Shown piece by piece: positions 1 to 7,579 of a stretch of 9,157 nt of DNA. The stretch comes from Ruminococcaceae bacterium UBA737 (lineage in GTDB: Bacteria; Bacillota; Clostridia; Oscillospirales; Acutalibacteraceae). A program made the translations under genes and the position numbers. Where the stretch lies: the NCBI GenBank assembly GCA_002297415.1, contig DBKZ01000043.1:1-9157 (forward strand), written 5' to 3'. The number at the start of each line of letters is the position of its first letter. Positions within the stretch are counted from its first letter, which is position 1. Below the pieces are notes generated by a model, which saw nothing but the letters and a program-made list of their open reading frames with translations, did not search any database and was not told the origin of the DNA.

Positions 1-44
1 GCATCAAGCTCGCCTTGTTTTTTGTCGCTCCGCTCTTTTTTCTT

Positions 45-70
45 CCCTCGGTAGAACCGAGGGATTTTTT
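45..70 (+). terminator. Intrinsic terminator for rightward transcription entering from the left
   Basis: A perfect 8-bp stem (CCCTCGGT at 45-52, ACCGAGGG at 56-63) with a three-base loop is followed by A and six T residues at 65-70 on the plus strand. The T-run lies only on the plus-strand exit side; the other flank would give an A-rich tract on the minus strand. It therefore terminates plus-strand transcription. The gene it serves lies beyond the left edge; nothing in 1-44 can be recognised as coding. Confidence 0.8.
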
Positions 71-90
71 CCACGTCTAAAGACACCACT

Positions 91-129
91 AAAAAGCTCC
101 CGACGGTTTAAAAAACCGTCGGGAGCTTT
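91..129 (-). terminator. Intrinsic terminator of the fucose/GH94 operon
   Basis: A long perfect inverted repeat (arms 93-109 and 113-129, loop AAA) begins 11 bases after the stop codon of the GH94 gene. Read on the minus strand, the GC-rich stem built on AGCTCCCGACGG ends in TTTTT at 95-91, the usual U-tract. This closes the seven-gene leftward operon, so no further genes are expected on the same transcript. The plus-strand exit has only a weak TTTCTT tract, so function in the other direction is uncertain. Confidence 0.85.
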
Positions 130-140
130 CTTACTACAGT

Positions 141-2480
141 TTATTTATTGTAATAAACAGTAATATTACGCTGTTTTACATTGTCCTTGTGTCTTATAAA
201 GTTACCCTTTATAATTTCGCCGTCTTCCTCGATATATGCTTCGTCCGAGGTCGGAACAAGGCTAATATTATAAACGCAGTCTCTGAATTTCCTTGAAACC
301 GACGCCTTATCCCACTTGCTCGGCATGCAGGGTATGACAGAAATTCCGTCAAAGCAAGCCTTAACGCCTAAAATATACTGCGTTGCGGCAATATACATCC
401 AAGCGGCGGTTCCCGAAAGCCAGCTGACATTCGCAAGTCCGAAATTAAGCGATTCGGGTCCCATAATATTCGAAGCATAAACATAAGGCTCCGCTTTATA
501 GCGCCATTCGCCGGCTTTTTCCTGAGCAACCATCGGAAGCAGCTGATGATAATATTCATAAGCTCTGTCACCGTTTTTAAGCATACATTCGGCAATTACC
601 GCCCATGTATTTGCGTGGCAGAATACCGCGCCGTTTTCTCCGCAGCCCTTTGAATAATTGGTAAGCGGATCTTCCTTTGAGGGGTAATTTTCAATAGAGG
701 GGTCTATTTTCTTAATACCCATTTCGGTGTTAAGCAGGTCATAAACGCTCTGCATAGCGGTTTTGCCCTTATCGCCCTCTGCCATTCCGGAAATTACCGA
801 CCATGTCTGGGAATTGAGCCAGATTTTTGCCTGAGGCTCAGCCTTTGAGCCTAAATATCTGCCGTTATCCATTATCGCGCGGCGGAACCATTCGCCGTCC
901 CAAGCCTTGGTATTTACAGCCTTTTTCTGCTCCTCATAAAGTCTCTCATATTTATCGGAGCTTTCGCCCGTAAGCTCGCAAATTCTCATCATATCCTTAA
1001 GGCAAAGACCGAACTGCATGGAGGTCCAGACACTTTCGCCCTTGCCCTCGCGGCAGACGCGGAAAAGCTGGTCGTTCCAGTCGGATCTAAGCATCAGCGG
1101 GAAACCGTGCGCGCCGATATGGGCAACCGTAAAGTCAATCGACTTCTTTATATGCTCATAAACCGTTGCGCTTCCGCCGTCGAAAAATTCGACCTGCTCG
1201 TTAAGGAAACCGAGCGAGCCCTCTTCCTCAAGCAGACACCTTACGGTATGAACTATCCACAAATGGTCATCCGAATGAACGGTCGTTACAGGCTCCCAGC
1301 CCTCAGTCGGGAAAAAGTAATGATTAACATGACCGTCGTTATACTGCTGAGTAAGCAAAAGCTTTATTTTATCTCTTGCGCGTGCGGTATCAAACGGAAT
1401 CATCGCCAAGATATCCTGCGCGGTATCTCTGAAGCCTACGCCGCGGAAGGTGCCTGTTGCATAATATGAAATATTTCTCGAAAACTGAAAATTCCTCTCG
1501 GACTGATAAGGATTCCATATATTTATCATGCGCTCGGCATCTGAATCGGGCACGGAGCAGGAAAATGAAGAGAAATATTTATCCCAATGATTTTTAAGTC
1601 CCTCAAAGGATTTTTCGGCAAAGCCCTCGGATTTGCAGTGAGCGACCGCCCTTTTGATATCCTCATCGTCCTTAGCGGCGCCCAGGAAAACGCAAAGCTT
1701 TTTAGGCGTATTCGCTTTTAACTCGATTTCGGTTTCAAAAGCAAAGCAGGGGTCTCCGCCCGCAAGCAGGGAATTACGGCACTTGCCCTCGGTTACCGCA
1801 ATCGGGTCCTCTTCGGAATGATAGGTTCCGACGAACTCGTCGCGGTCGCCGTCAAACCCCGAAACGCTTTCGGAGCAGGCGAAATAAATAAGCGGAGTTT
1901 CATCGGGCTTAGGCTGATTTTCGACGCCGTATTTATAAACGAGCGTATCGTCAAGCTTATAGACAAAAAGCTGATGCTTATTATAGCACTGCCACTGAAG
2001 CTCGCGCATAAATTCCATCATTCCAAGCTCTACGAACGGGAAAACCTTGATTTTCTTATCGCTTTCGGAATTTAATTCAAGCTCCCATATAAGGCAGTTT
2101 TCAAGCTCGCCGATATGAAGCCTGAGGTTTGCCTTAAGTCCGTTTTTCTCGCTGTGGAATTCGGTATATCCCATGCCGTGAACCGCCTCGAAAAAGTCGG
2201 GCTTATCATGCGTAGGCTCGCAGGTGGGGCAGAAAACGGTATCGCCGTCCTTTATGTAGACATAAAAACCGCTTCTGTCGGTAGGAAGATGGAAAAATCT
2301 GTAATGATTTATTCTCCAAATCTGCGGAGAGCGGTAAAACGCAACGCCGCCGCCTGCCTGAGAAACCATTGTATGAAAGATTCCGTTGCTCAAATAATTC
2401 ATCCACGGAGTGGGTGTGTTATATTTTTTGATTTTAACCTCTTTGGTTAAATCATTGAATTCATAGGCTTTATTCTGCAA
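141..2480 (-). CDS. GH94-family glycoside phosphorylase (cellobiose-phosphorylase-like)
   Basis: A 779-residue protein of the GH94 family (old glycosyltransferase family 36), whose members cleave beta-glucosides with inorganic phosphate to give alpha-glucose-1-phosphate in the cytoplasm. The N-terminal beta-sandwich signature (GGGVAFY near 43, YIKDGDTVF near 75, HGMGYTEF near 101) resembles cellobiose phosphorylase. The (alpha/alpha)6 domain has GFRDTAQD (349-356) and SDWND (466-470), which carries the family's general-acid Asp. Phosphate-site candidates are present: His622 in CHANTW and Thr691 in SGTA. These argue for a phosphorylase rather than a hydrolase. Length is slightly below the roughly 800 residues of classic cellobiose phosphorylases. 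The start is TTG, chosen because AAAGGCGGT lies 7 bases upstream. It is the last gene of the operon, 17 bases after fucA and just before a terminator. The acceptor specificity cannot be read from the sequence; the fucose setting makes an unusual substrate possible. Confidence 0.85.
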   Translation of the reverse strand: MQNKAYEFNDLTKEVKIKKYNTPTPWMNYLSNGIFHTMVSQAGGGVAFYRSPQIWRINHYRFFHLPTDRSGFYVYIKDGDTVFCPTCEPTHDKPDFFEAVHGMGYTEFHSEKNGLKANLRLHIGELENCLIWELELNSESDKKIKVFPFVELGMMEFMRELQWQCYNKHQLFVYKLDDTLVYKYGVENQPKPDETPLIYFACSESVSGFDGDRDEFVGTYHSEEDPIAVTEGKCRNSLLAGGDPCFAFETEIELKANTPKKLCVFLGAAKDDEDIKRAVAHCKSEGFAEKSFEGLKNHWDKYFSSFSCSVPDSDAERMINIWNPYQSERNFQFSRNISYYATGTFRGVGFRDTAQDILAMIPFDTARARDKIKLLLTQQYNDGHVNHYFFPTEGWEPVTTVHSDDHLWIVHTVRCLLEEEGSLGFLNEQVEFFDGGSATVYEHIKKSIDFTVAHIGAHGFPLMLRSDWNDQLFRVCREGKGESVWTSMQFGLCLKDMMRICELTGESSDKYERLYEEQKKAVNTKAWDGEWFRRAIMDNGRYLGSKAEPQAKIWLNSQTWSVISGMAEGDKGKTAMQSVYDLLNTEMGIKKIDPSIENYPSKEDPLTNYSKGCGENGAVFCHANTWAVIAECMLKNGDRAYEYYHQLLPMVAQEKAGEWRYKAEPYVYASNIMGPESLNFGLANVSWLSGTAAWMYIAATQYILGVKACFDGISVIPCMPSKWDKASVSRKFRDCVYNISLVPTSDEAYIEEDGEIIKGNFIRHKDNVKQRNITVYYNK

Positions 2481-2487
2481 ATCGGTT

Positions 2488-2496
2488 ACCGCCTTT
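2488..2496 (-). promoter_or_regulatory. Ribosome binding site supporting a TTG start (GH94 gene)
   Basis: AAAGGCGGT on the minus strand lies 7 bases before the TTG codon at 2480-2478. It matches the AAGGAGGT anti-16S consensus with one change (GGCGGT for GGAGGT). No in-frame ATG lies nearby, so this site decides the start. The AraC gene uses a similar GGCGGTGA. Confidence 0.7.
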
Positions 2497-2497
2497 A

Positions 2498-3181
2498 TTA
2501 TTTATTGTAGTGCTTATAGCCGGGGTGCTTACCGGTTACATGATAATAATTGTCTCTTAAATAAAGAAGCTTATCAATCTGCTCTTTCGGAATTTCCTTT
2601 GCTCCGCCTAAAAGATGGGCGTTAAGAGAAATCTTAGCGAAAAGCTCTAAGGTTTCCATTCTGTAATAAGCGGTGATAAGGTCACAGCCGACTGTTAATG
2701 CGCCGTGGTTCTGCAAAAGAAGAACATCATGTTCCTTTAAGTAAGGAGCAATTGCCTCGGAGACCTCGTTTGTTGAAGGTGTTCCGTAGGGAGTAAGCGG
2801 AATGGAGCCTATAGCTATAACGGTTTCTATCATAGAATATTCGTCAAGGCTCTTTCCTGCGACGGCATAGCCCGTAGCTGTAGGCGGATGAGCGTGAACT
2901 ACAGCGCCTACATCGTCGCGCTCGGTATAGCAGCGCATGTGCATTTTAATTTCGCTTGAGGGCTTATAATTGCCCTCGGCGGAAACAACATTCATATCCT
3001 TATCAATAATAACAAGCTTTTCGGGAGTGATAAAGCTTTTTGAAATTCCCGTAGGAGTAACGAGGAAATTTCCGTCGTCAAGCTTTACCGAAACATTGCC
3101 GTCATTAGCGGCAACCCAGCCTAACTGCCACATTTTATGGCAGACATCGCATATTTGCTCTCTTATTTCTTTGTATTCCAT
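2498..3181 (-). CDS. fucA: L-fuculose-1-phosphate aldolase (class II, zinc-dependent)
   Basis: This enzyme splits L-fuculose-1-phosphate into dihydroxyacetone phosphate and L-lactaldehyde. The 227-residue product matches the class II aldolase/adducin fold. It has a GNVS phosphate-loop motif, TPTGIS, the SSE motif with the catalytic Glu at 77, HAHP with zinc-binding His96 and His98, and a third His in NHG at 159. In E. coli FucA the corresponding residues are 73, 92, 94 and 155, a constant offset of four. The ATG at 3181 is preferred over a GTG three codons upstream because AAGGGTG sits correctly spaced for the ATG and would overlap the GTG. The gene begins 15 bases after fucU and precedes the GH94 gene. 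Related enzymes such as L-ribulose-5-phosphate epimerase or rhamnulose-1-phosphate aldolase share the fold; length and the fucI/fucU neighbours favour FucA. Confidence 0.88.
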   Translation of the reverse strand: MEYKEIREQICDVCHKMWQLGWVAANDGNVSVKLDDGNFLVTPTGISKSFITPEKLVIIDKDMNVVSAEGNYKPSSEIKMHMRCYTERDDVGAVVHAHPPTATGYAVAGKSLDEYSMIETVIAIGSIPLTPYGTPSTNEVSEAIAPYLKEHDVLLLQNHGALTVGCDLITAYYRMETLELFAKISLNAHLLGGAKEIPKEQIDKLLYLRDNYYHVTGKHPGYKHYNK

Positions 3182-3196
3182 TTCTTTCACCCTTTT

Positions 3197-3637
3197 TTAT
3201 TCAGTTACAACGCCCTTTTGGAGCATTATATTAGCATAAAGCGCGGATTCGCCGGTGGCAATTATGGCATAAGCCTTTTTTGCCTCCTCATAAAACGCAA
3301 ATCTTTCAATCTGACCTATCGCGTTTTTACCGCGGTTATCAAATTTTGATACTATCTTTTCATATTCGTCCCAAATAGGAGTTTCGACATTATCTCCTGC
3401 CATAACCTGCATAAGCGAAACCGGAGTTTCGACATAGGTATCAAGCGGAAAGACCTTTAAAATCGCGTCTAAAAGCTCGGGCACGCCGTGGCCGTCGCAA
3501 CGGATAACCTTTGCGTTTTTGCCCATGCTCTCGCAGGGGAAATTTCCGTCCGCAATAACTATTCGGTCGCTGTGGCCCATTTCGCAAAGCACCTTTAAAA
3601 GCTCGGGAGATAAAATTTTCGGTATTCCTTTAAGCAT
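3197..3637 (-). CDS. fucU: L-fucose mutarotase (RbsD/FucU family)
   Basis: FucU interconverts the alpha and beta anomers of L-fucose, feeding the form used by the isomerase. The 146-residue protein has the family's usual length and full motif set: MLKGIP at the start, GHSDRIVIADGNFP with the conserved His at 22, and a C-terminal RFAFYEEAKKAYAIIATGE-like block in which Arg and Tyr line the active site in the family. It follows the SGNH hydrolase by 4 bases; its ribosome binding site (AAGGTGA) contains the stop codon of that gene, so the two are probably translationally coupled. FucA follows 15 bases downstream. RbsD (D-ribose pyranase) is the nearest alternative, but the closeness to FucU motifs and the neighbouring genes make fucose the better call. 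Confidence 0.93.
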   Translation of the reverse strand: MLKGIPKILSPELLKVLCEMGHSDRIVIADGNFPCESMGKNAKVIRCDGHGVPELLDAILKVFPLDTYVETPVSLMQVMAGDNVETPIWDEYEKIVSKFDNRGKNAIGQIERFAFYEEAKKAYAIIATGESALYANIMLQKGVVTE

Positions 3638-3641
3638 TTTT

Positions 3642-4253
3642 TCACCTTAATTCTTTAAGAAGCGACTTTGCCAAGGATTTATAGCCCTCGTCGGTAAAAT
3701 GAACGCCGTCGTCCTTACCCAGCTCTTTTATTTCCTCGGCAAAGGAAAAGACATCGACTGCTTTTATACCGTACTTTTCACAAAGTCTTATAACCTCTTT
3801 ATTTCTTTTTATTATTTCTTCTTTTCGCTTAGGATTGTTTCTTACAGGCGTTGAAAGAAGCAGATAAAGCGGAGTGTCCTTAAATTCCGATTTTAAGAAT
3901 AAAATCATTTTTTCATAATGCTGTGCGTATTCTTTTGCGGTTAAATGCCAGCCGTGAAGTCCGTTATTGAAAAGCACTGCGCTTCTTTCGCCCTCCTGAG
4001 CGGCAAAAAGGCGGATACTGTCAAAATAAAACGGATTATCAATAGCCTTAGAGGTTCCGAAGCCGTCAAACAGGATTTCTCCGCCCGCCGCATCGGTCGC
4101 AAATCTTCTTATTCCGCAGGAAATAGAATCGCCGATATAAAGAACTCTCTTTTTATTCTTTTCGGTTATTCTTTCAAGCCATGTATTATCCCATTCGTAG
4201 GTCTCAAGCGGAGAGACAATGCTCTCCGCCTGATAAGTAAATTCGCTTTTCAT
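3642..4253 (-). CDS. SGNH/GDSL-type hydrolase, probable intracellular carbohydrate esterase
   Basis: A 203-residue single-domain hydrolase of the SGNH fold. Block I is VLYIGDSIS with the nucleophile Ser43. A block III-like NNGLHGWHL near 97-104 supplies the oxyanion Asn. Block V is DDGVHFT with Asp182 and His185 completing the triad. No signal peptide or membrane segment is visible, so it should act in the cytoplasm. SGNH enzymes commonly remove acyl groups, often acetyl, from sugars; the substrate is not readable here. Its start overlaps the fucI stop (TAATG, sharing one base), and no good ribosome binding site lies close upstream, which implies translation coupled to fucI. It sits between fucI and fucU, a tight link to fucose use. 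Thioesterase or lysophospholipase activity cannot be excluded. Confidence 0.8.
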   Translation of the reverse strand: MKSEFTYQAESIVSPLETYEWDNTWLERITEKNKKRVLYIGDSISCGIRRFATDAAGGEILFDGFGTSKAIDNPFYFDSIRLFAAQEGERSAVLFNNGLHGWHLTAKEYAQHYEKMILFLKSEFKDTPLYLLLSTPVRNNPKRKEEIIKRNKEVIRLCEKYGIKAVDVFSFAEEIKELGKDDGVHFTDEGYKSLAKSLLKELR

Positions 4254-6049
4254 TATTTTTTAAACTGAGCTCCGTAATTTGCGCAGGCTCTGAAATCAGC
4301 GCCCTCTTTATCCATACCGAAAGCGTTCCATGCAGAGGGTCTGAAAATATCCTCTTCGGGAACATTGTGCATGCAAACCGGAATTCTTAAAATCGAGCAG
4401 AGTGTAATAAGGTCCGCACCGATATGTCCGTAGGAAATTGCGCCGTGATTTGCGCCCCAGTTGTTCATAACATCATAAGCAGACTTAAACGCACCCTCGC
4501 CTGTAACACGGGGAGTGAACCAAGTGCAGGGCCAAGTGTAGTCGGTGCGCTTCCAAAGCGTATCGGAAACCTGTTCGGGGAGATTTACGGTCCAGCCCTC
4601 AACTATCTGAAGTACCGGTCCCAAGCCCTTAACAAGGTTAAGTCTTATCATTGTAGCAGGCATTTCAGCCTTTGTTTCAAAGCGTGAAGAGAATCCGCCG
4701 CCTCTGAAATAGCCTAAATCGGCATAGTTCCAAGTGGTGTTCTCCATTATTGCTTTCTGATCAGCCTCGGTTACATCGTACCACGGCTTCATAACGGCAT
4801 TGCCGTTTTCGTCCTTAGCGGCTCCGCTTGCGTCAAGACAGCAGGCGCCTGAGTTTATAAGGTGGATAAATCCGTCGGCTTCCTTAGCGTGGCCCTCAAG
4901 GTCATAGCCTGTTACCTTCTTAACGGACTTACTGTTCCAGCAGGTTCTGACATCTGCGAACATCTGAGCGCGGTTTGTAAGTAATTTCATAAACAGCATT
5001 CCGAGACCGTTTAAAACATCGTTTTCTGTAGCCAAAACATACGGCTCTCTTGCGCCGTTCCAGTCAAACGAGGTATTGAGGAGCGCTTCGGGGAAATCGC
5101 AGTTCGGGTAAAAGTCCGTCCACTGGCGCTGACCTTGGAAGCCTGCGGCGATTGCGTTATGGCCTACAGCCTCTTCCTCACAGCCCTTCGGAAGATTTTT
5201 ATTACCGTTCATAAGATCCTTGATTATTACGCACATCTTAACGGTGAATTCCCAGTCTTCCTTCTTCTGCTGAGCGGTCTTCTGGAGATTTTCGGGGTTT
5301 TTGTCAAATCCCTCTTTGCAGTATTTCTTTGACCATTCGAGGGCTTTCTGATATTCCTTCTCATCATAAATGCCCTCGGTCATTCTGCGGATGATTTCTA
5401 CCTCGTCTACAGACTCAACGCGCATGCCGAGATAATCCTCGATAAAGTGGGGGTCGATTATAGAACCGCCGATACCCATTGTTATAGAGCCTATCTGCAA
5501 ATATGATTTACCGCGCATTGTAGCGGCGGCAACAGCGGCTCTTCCGAATCTTAAAAGCTTTGTCTTAACATCCTCGGGGATTTCGGTATCGTCCGCGTCA
5601 CAGACATCGTGTCCGTAAATTCCGAAAGCGGGAAGACCCTTCTGAGCGTGGGTAGCAAGAACCGAAGCCAGATAAACAGCTCCCGGTCTTTCTGTACCGT
5701 TAAAGCCCCAAACAGCCTTAATTGTGTCCTTTTCCATATCCATGGTCTCAGCGCCGTAGCACCAGCAAGGAGTAACGGTAAGAGTTATATCAACGCCTGC
5801 CTTGCGGAACTTATCCGCACAAGCCGCCGCTTCTGCGACTCTTCCTATGGTAGTATCCGCGATAACTACCTTTACCGGCTCACCGTTTGAATACTTAAGA
5901 TTTTCGGTGAACAGCTTTGCTGCGGATTTTGCCATGTTCATCGTCTGCTCCTCTAACGATTCGCGGACTCCGAGCACACCGCGGCGTCCGTCTATTGTGG
6001 GACGAATTCCTATTACCGGATAATCCTGAACATACCTGTTTTCTGACAT
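4253..6049 (-). CDS. fucI: L-fucose isomerase
   Basis: FucI converts L-fucose to L-fuculose (many also accept D-arabinose) using a divalent metal, usually Mn2+. The 598-residue product is close to the 591 of E. coli FucI. Conserved blocks include GHNAIAAGFQGQ near 297, FDWNGAREP near 328, ATENDVLNG near 340, DVRTCW near 366, NWGANHG near 530 and the C-terminal PVCMHNV and RPSAWNAFGMD blocks. The metal ligands should be Glu342, Asp366 and His535; the Glu-Asp spacing of 24 equals that of E. coli Glu337/Asp361. The start at MSENRY is chosen because AGGAGG lies 8 bases upstream; an in-frame codon 16 residues earlier would run into the preceding gene. The downstream SGNH gene overlaps its stop. 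A diverged copy of its first 25 codons lies at 7835-7909. With the upstream gap of only 28 bases, expression probably depends on read-through from promoters beyond the two hydrolase genes. Confidence 0.96.
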   Translation of the reverse strand: MSENRYVQDYPVIGIRPTIDGRRGVLGVRESLEEQTMNMAKSAAKLFTENLKYSNGEPVKVVIADTTIGRVAEAAACADKFRKAGVDITLTVTPCWCYGAETMDMEKDTIKAVWGFNGTERPGAVYLASVLATHAQKGLPAFGIYGHDVCDADDTEIPEDVKTKLLRFGRAAVAAATMRGKSYLQIGSITMGIGGSIIDPHFIEDYLGMRVESVDEVEIIRRMTEGIYDEKEYQKALEWSKKYCKEGFDKNPENLQKTAQQKKEDWEFTVKMCVIIKDLMNGNKNLPKGCEEEAVGHNAIAAGFQGQRQWTDFYPNCDFPEALLNTSFDWNGAREPYVLATENDVLNGLGMLFMKLLTNRAQMFADVRTCWNSKSVKKVTGYDLEGHAKEADGFIHLINSGACCLDASGAAKDENGNAVMKPWYDVTEADQKAIMENTTWNYADLGYFRGGGFSSRFETKAEMPATMIRLNLVKGLGPVLQIVEGWTVNLPEQVSDTLWKRTDYTWPCTWFTPRVTGEGAFKSAYDVMNNWGANHGAISYGHIGADLITLCSILRIPVCMHNVPEEDIFRPSAWNAFGMDKEGADFRACANYGAQFKK

Positions 6050-6057
6050 TTTTATTG

Positions 6058-6063
6058 CCTCCT
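6058..6063 (-). promoter_or_regulatory. Ribosome binding site that sets the fucI start
   Basis: A perfect AGGAGG on the minus strand, 8 bases before the ATG at 6049. It identifies MSENRY as the true N-terminus rather than the longer open frame reaching 6097. Confidence 0.85.
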
Positions 6064-6077
6064 GATTTTTTATATAA

Positions 6078-6833
6078 TTATTCAAATGATTGAGCATTTA
6101 TAAACTCAAAAATCATTTTTGCAAAAACACTTTTATTGTTCTCATCGACCTTTTTACAATACTCGCAATGTGCAGAGTCTTTAACTACTTCAAGTTCAAC
6201 CTTACTCATATCACTGCCGAAACATTTCATTGTAGATACCAAAAGCATAGTTTGTTCATACCTGTTTGGCATATCGTTATCACTTACGATGATTTTCATA
6301 GGCGGGTAGTTCCTTGTGCCGTCAATGAAATATATAGGCGCAGTCTCGTCAATAACCACCCGTCTGTAATCAAAACCATGTTCTTTCAAGACATTAAAAT
6401 GCGAAGTCGGCTGTCCGGCATCCATAAAATATCCGTCTATGTCATCAGCATTAAAATCATGAATTGCAAAATATTTTTTATCAAAACAAAGCATTTGAGT
6501 AATATAGCCTCCGGCAGAACTTCCACCCACAAAAAGACCGGTACATTCACCGTAATTACCGATATTATTTTTCACCCAAACAACAGCTGCTGCATCCTGA
6601 ATAAATTGCGGAAATACCGCCGAAGGATACAATCTGTAATTAGCGCACACAACCGCTATGCCTTTATCAACCAACTCGTTTACGAAAATATGATTTGATT
6701 TATCACCGCTGTTTAGACCGCCGCCGTGAAAATATATGAAAACCGGAAATCTATTGGCTTTAGGCAAATAAATATCCAACACCTGACGTTCATGTCCGAT
6801 ATTGTTATATCTTATATCTTTTATAATCTTCAT
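6078..6833 (-). CDS. Alpha/beta hydrolase, HSL/esterase-like
   Basis: A 251-residue alpha/beta-hydrolase. The oxyanion motif HGGG is at 36-39, the nucleophile elbow GSSAG places Ser106, and SDNDMPNR (Asp185 or Asp187) and DSAHCEY (His222) can complete the triad. This set is typical of the alpha/beta-hydrolase-3 and BD-FAE esterase groups that act on small acyl or feruloyl esters. No signal peptide is seen, so the protein should be cytoplasmic. The ATG at 6833 follows the upstream TGA with a one-base gap. A GAGG about 12 bases upstream lies inside the previous gene, so coupled translation is likely. An in-frame TTG six codons earlier would overlap that gene and is less likely. The gene looks more AT-rich than fucI (some 60-base lines near 25-32% GC), suggesting separate ancestry. 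Substrate unknown; deacylation of a fucose-bearing glycan is inference. Confidence 0.8.
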   Translation of the reverse strand: MKIIKDIRYNNIGHERQVLDIYLPKANRFPVFIYFHGGGLNSGDKSNHIFVNELVDKGIAVVCANYRLYPSAVFPQFIQDAAAVVWVKNNIGNYGECTGLFVGGSSAGGYITQMLCFDKKYFAIHDFNADDIDGYFMDAGQPTSHFNVLKEHGFDYRRVVIDETAPIYFIDGTRNYPPMKIIVSDNDMPNRYEQTMLLVSTMKCFGSDMSKVELEVVKDSAHCEYCKKVDENNKSVFAKMIFEFINAQSFE

Positions 6834-6834
6834 T

Positions 6835-7563
6835 TCAAGCTGTTTCCTCAATTACCTGAATTATTTTATCCGTGAGCCTTGAATCAAAATCACCGAATCC
6901 GTTTAAGTTTATTGGCTTTTTCAGAATAAATCTTAACCATGTGCAGGCGGCGGCTAAGCGACCGTAATCAAGCGTAAGATGAAATCCGTCACGGCAAAGC
7001 GAAATGCCTCCGTTTTCATAATCAAACTCAGAAACGGCATCTCTTAATTTTTGTATAACCGTTCCTACGGGTATTAACGGCAAATTATAAATCTTATTTA
7101 CCATCTCGCTGCAATCGGTCAATCGGCGATACATTTCCTTTTGATTTCTTGCATAATTATCAAAAGCGGCATTAGTAAAATCAGTTTCGTACGCCCAGGT
7201 TTTATGAAATAAAATCTCGGCATTCGGTTGTTTTTCTCTGCAAAAATCAATCAGTAATTTAAGATACGGAAAATAAGTCTGAGGCTTACCGCTCAAATAA
7301 CTTGCCTGTTGAAGTGTAATAATATCAAACTTATCCGTTTTTATTCCCTCGGCAAGAGAAATCTTTCTTATACCATGTCCGCCGTTGATTTCCAAATCAT
7401 ATTCAACGCTGCCGCTGTTAAGACAGTCGATATGATGCTCCAAGGTACATCCGCCTATGTAAAGATTAACAGTTTCGACATTAAAACCGTTATATTCGGC
7501 TAATCGGTGAATGTAATTGTGGGCATCCTGTGAAAAGCTGTTTCCGATTGATAGTATTTTCAT
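6835..7563 (-). CDS. DUF4886-like SGNH hydrolase family protein
   Basis: A 242-residue protein that fits the DUF4886 group of the SGNH superfamily. ILSIGNSFS holds the putative nucleophile Ser9, YIGGCT lies near 35-40, ITLQQAS near 82-88 takes the place of the usual block III, and RDGFHLTLDYGRLAAA near 191-206 supplies Asp192 and His195. Members are largely uncharacterised; carbohydrate esterase activity is the usual guess. There is no signal peptide. It is the first intact gene of the leftward operon, with AGGAAAGG a suitable distance upstream, and its TGA stop is one base from the next ATG. Like the alpha/beta hydrolase it looks AT-richer than the fuc genes (one 60-base line counted at 37% GC), as if acquired together with it. 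Confidence 0.72.
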   Translation of the reverse strand: MKILSIGNSFSQDAHNYIHRLAEYNGFNVETVNLYIGGCTLEHHIDCLNSGSVEYDLEINGGHGIRKISLAEGIKTDKFDIITLQQASYLSGKPQTYFPYLKLLIDFCREKQPNAEILFHKTWAYETDFTNAAFDNYARNQKEMYRRLTDCSEMVNKIYNLPLIPVGTVIQKLRDAVSEFDYENGGISLCRDGFHLTLDYGRLAAACTWLRFILKKPINLNGFGDFDSRLTDKIIQVIEETA

Positions 7564-7579
7564 TTTTTCGCCTTTCCTG

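Noticed and set aside
1..80. Open frame entering from the left edge and ending near 80
   Set aside because: It would run through a perfect intrinsic terminator and gives only a low-complexity, T-driven peptide.
1107..1469. Plus-strand open frame inside the GH94 gene
   Set aside because: It overlaps a gene with clear conserved motifs and shows no start signals or recognisable domain.
6050..6097. Longer N-terminus for FucI
   Set aside because: The extra 16 residues overlap the preceding gene and ignore the perfect AGGAGG before MSENRY; known FucI proteins start near the shorter form.
6090..6698. Long plus-strand open frame (202 codons) antisense to the alpha/beta hydrolase
   Set aside because: It has no protein-family signature or ribosome binding site, while the minus-strand frame has a full hydrolase motif set. 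It is a shadow of the real gene.
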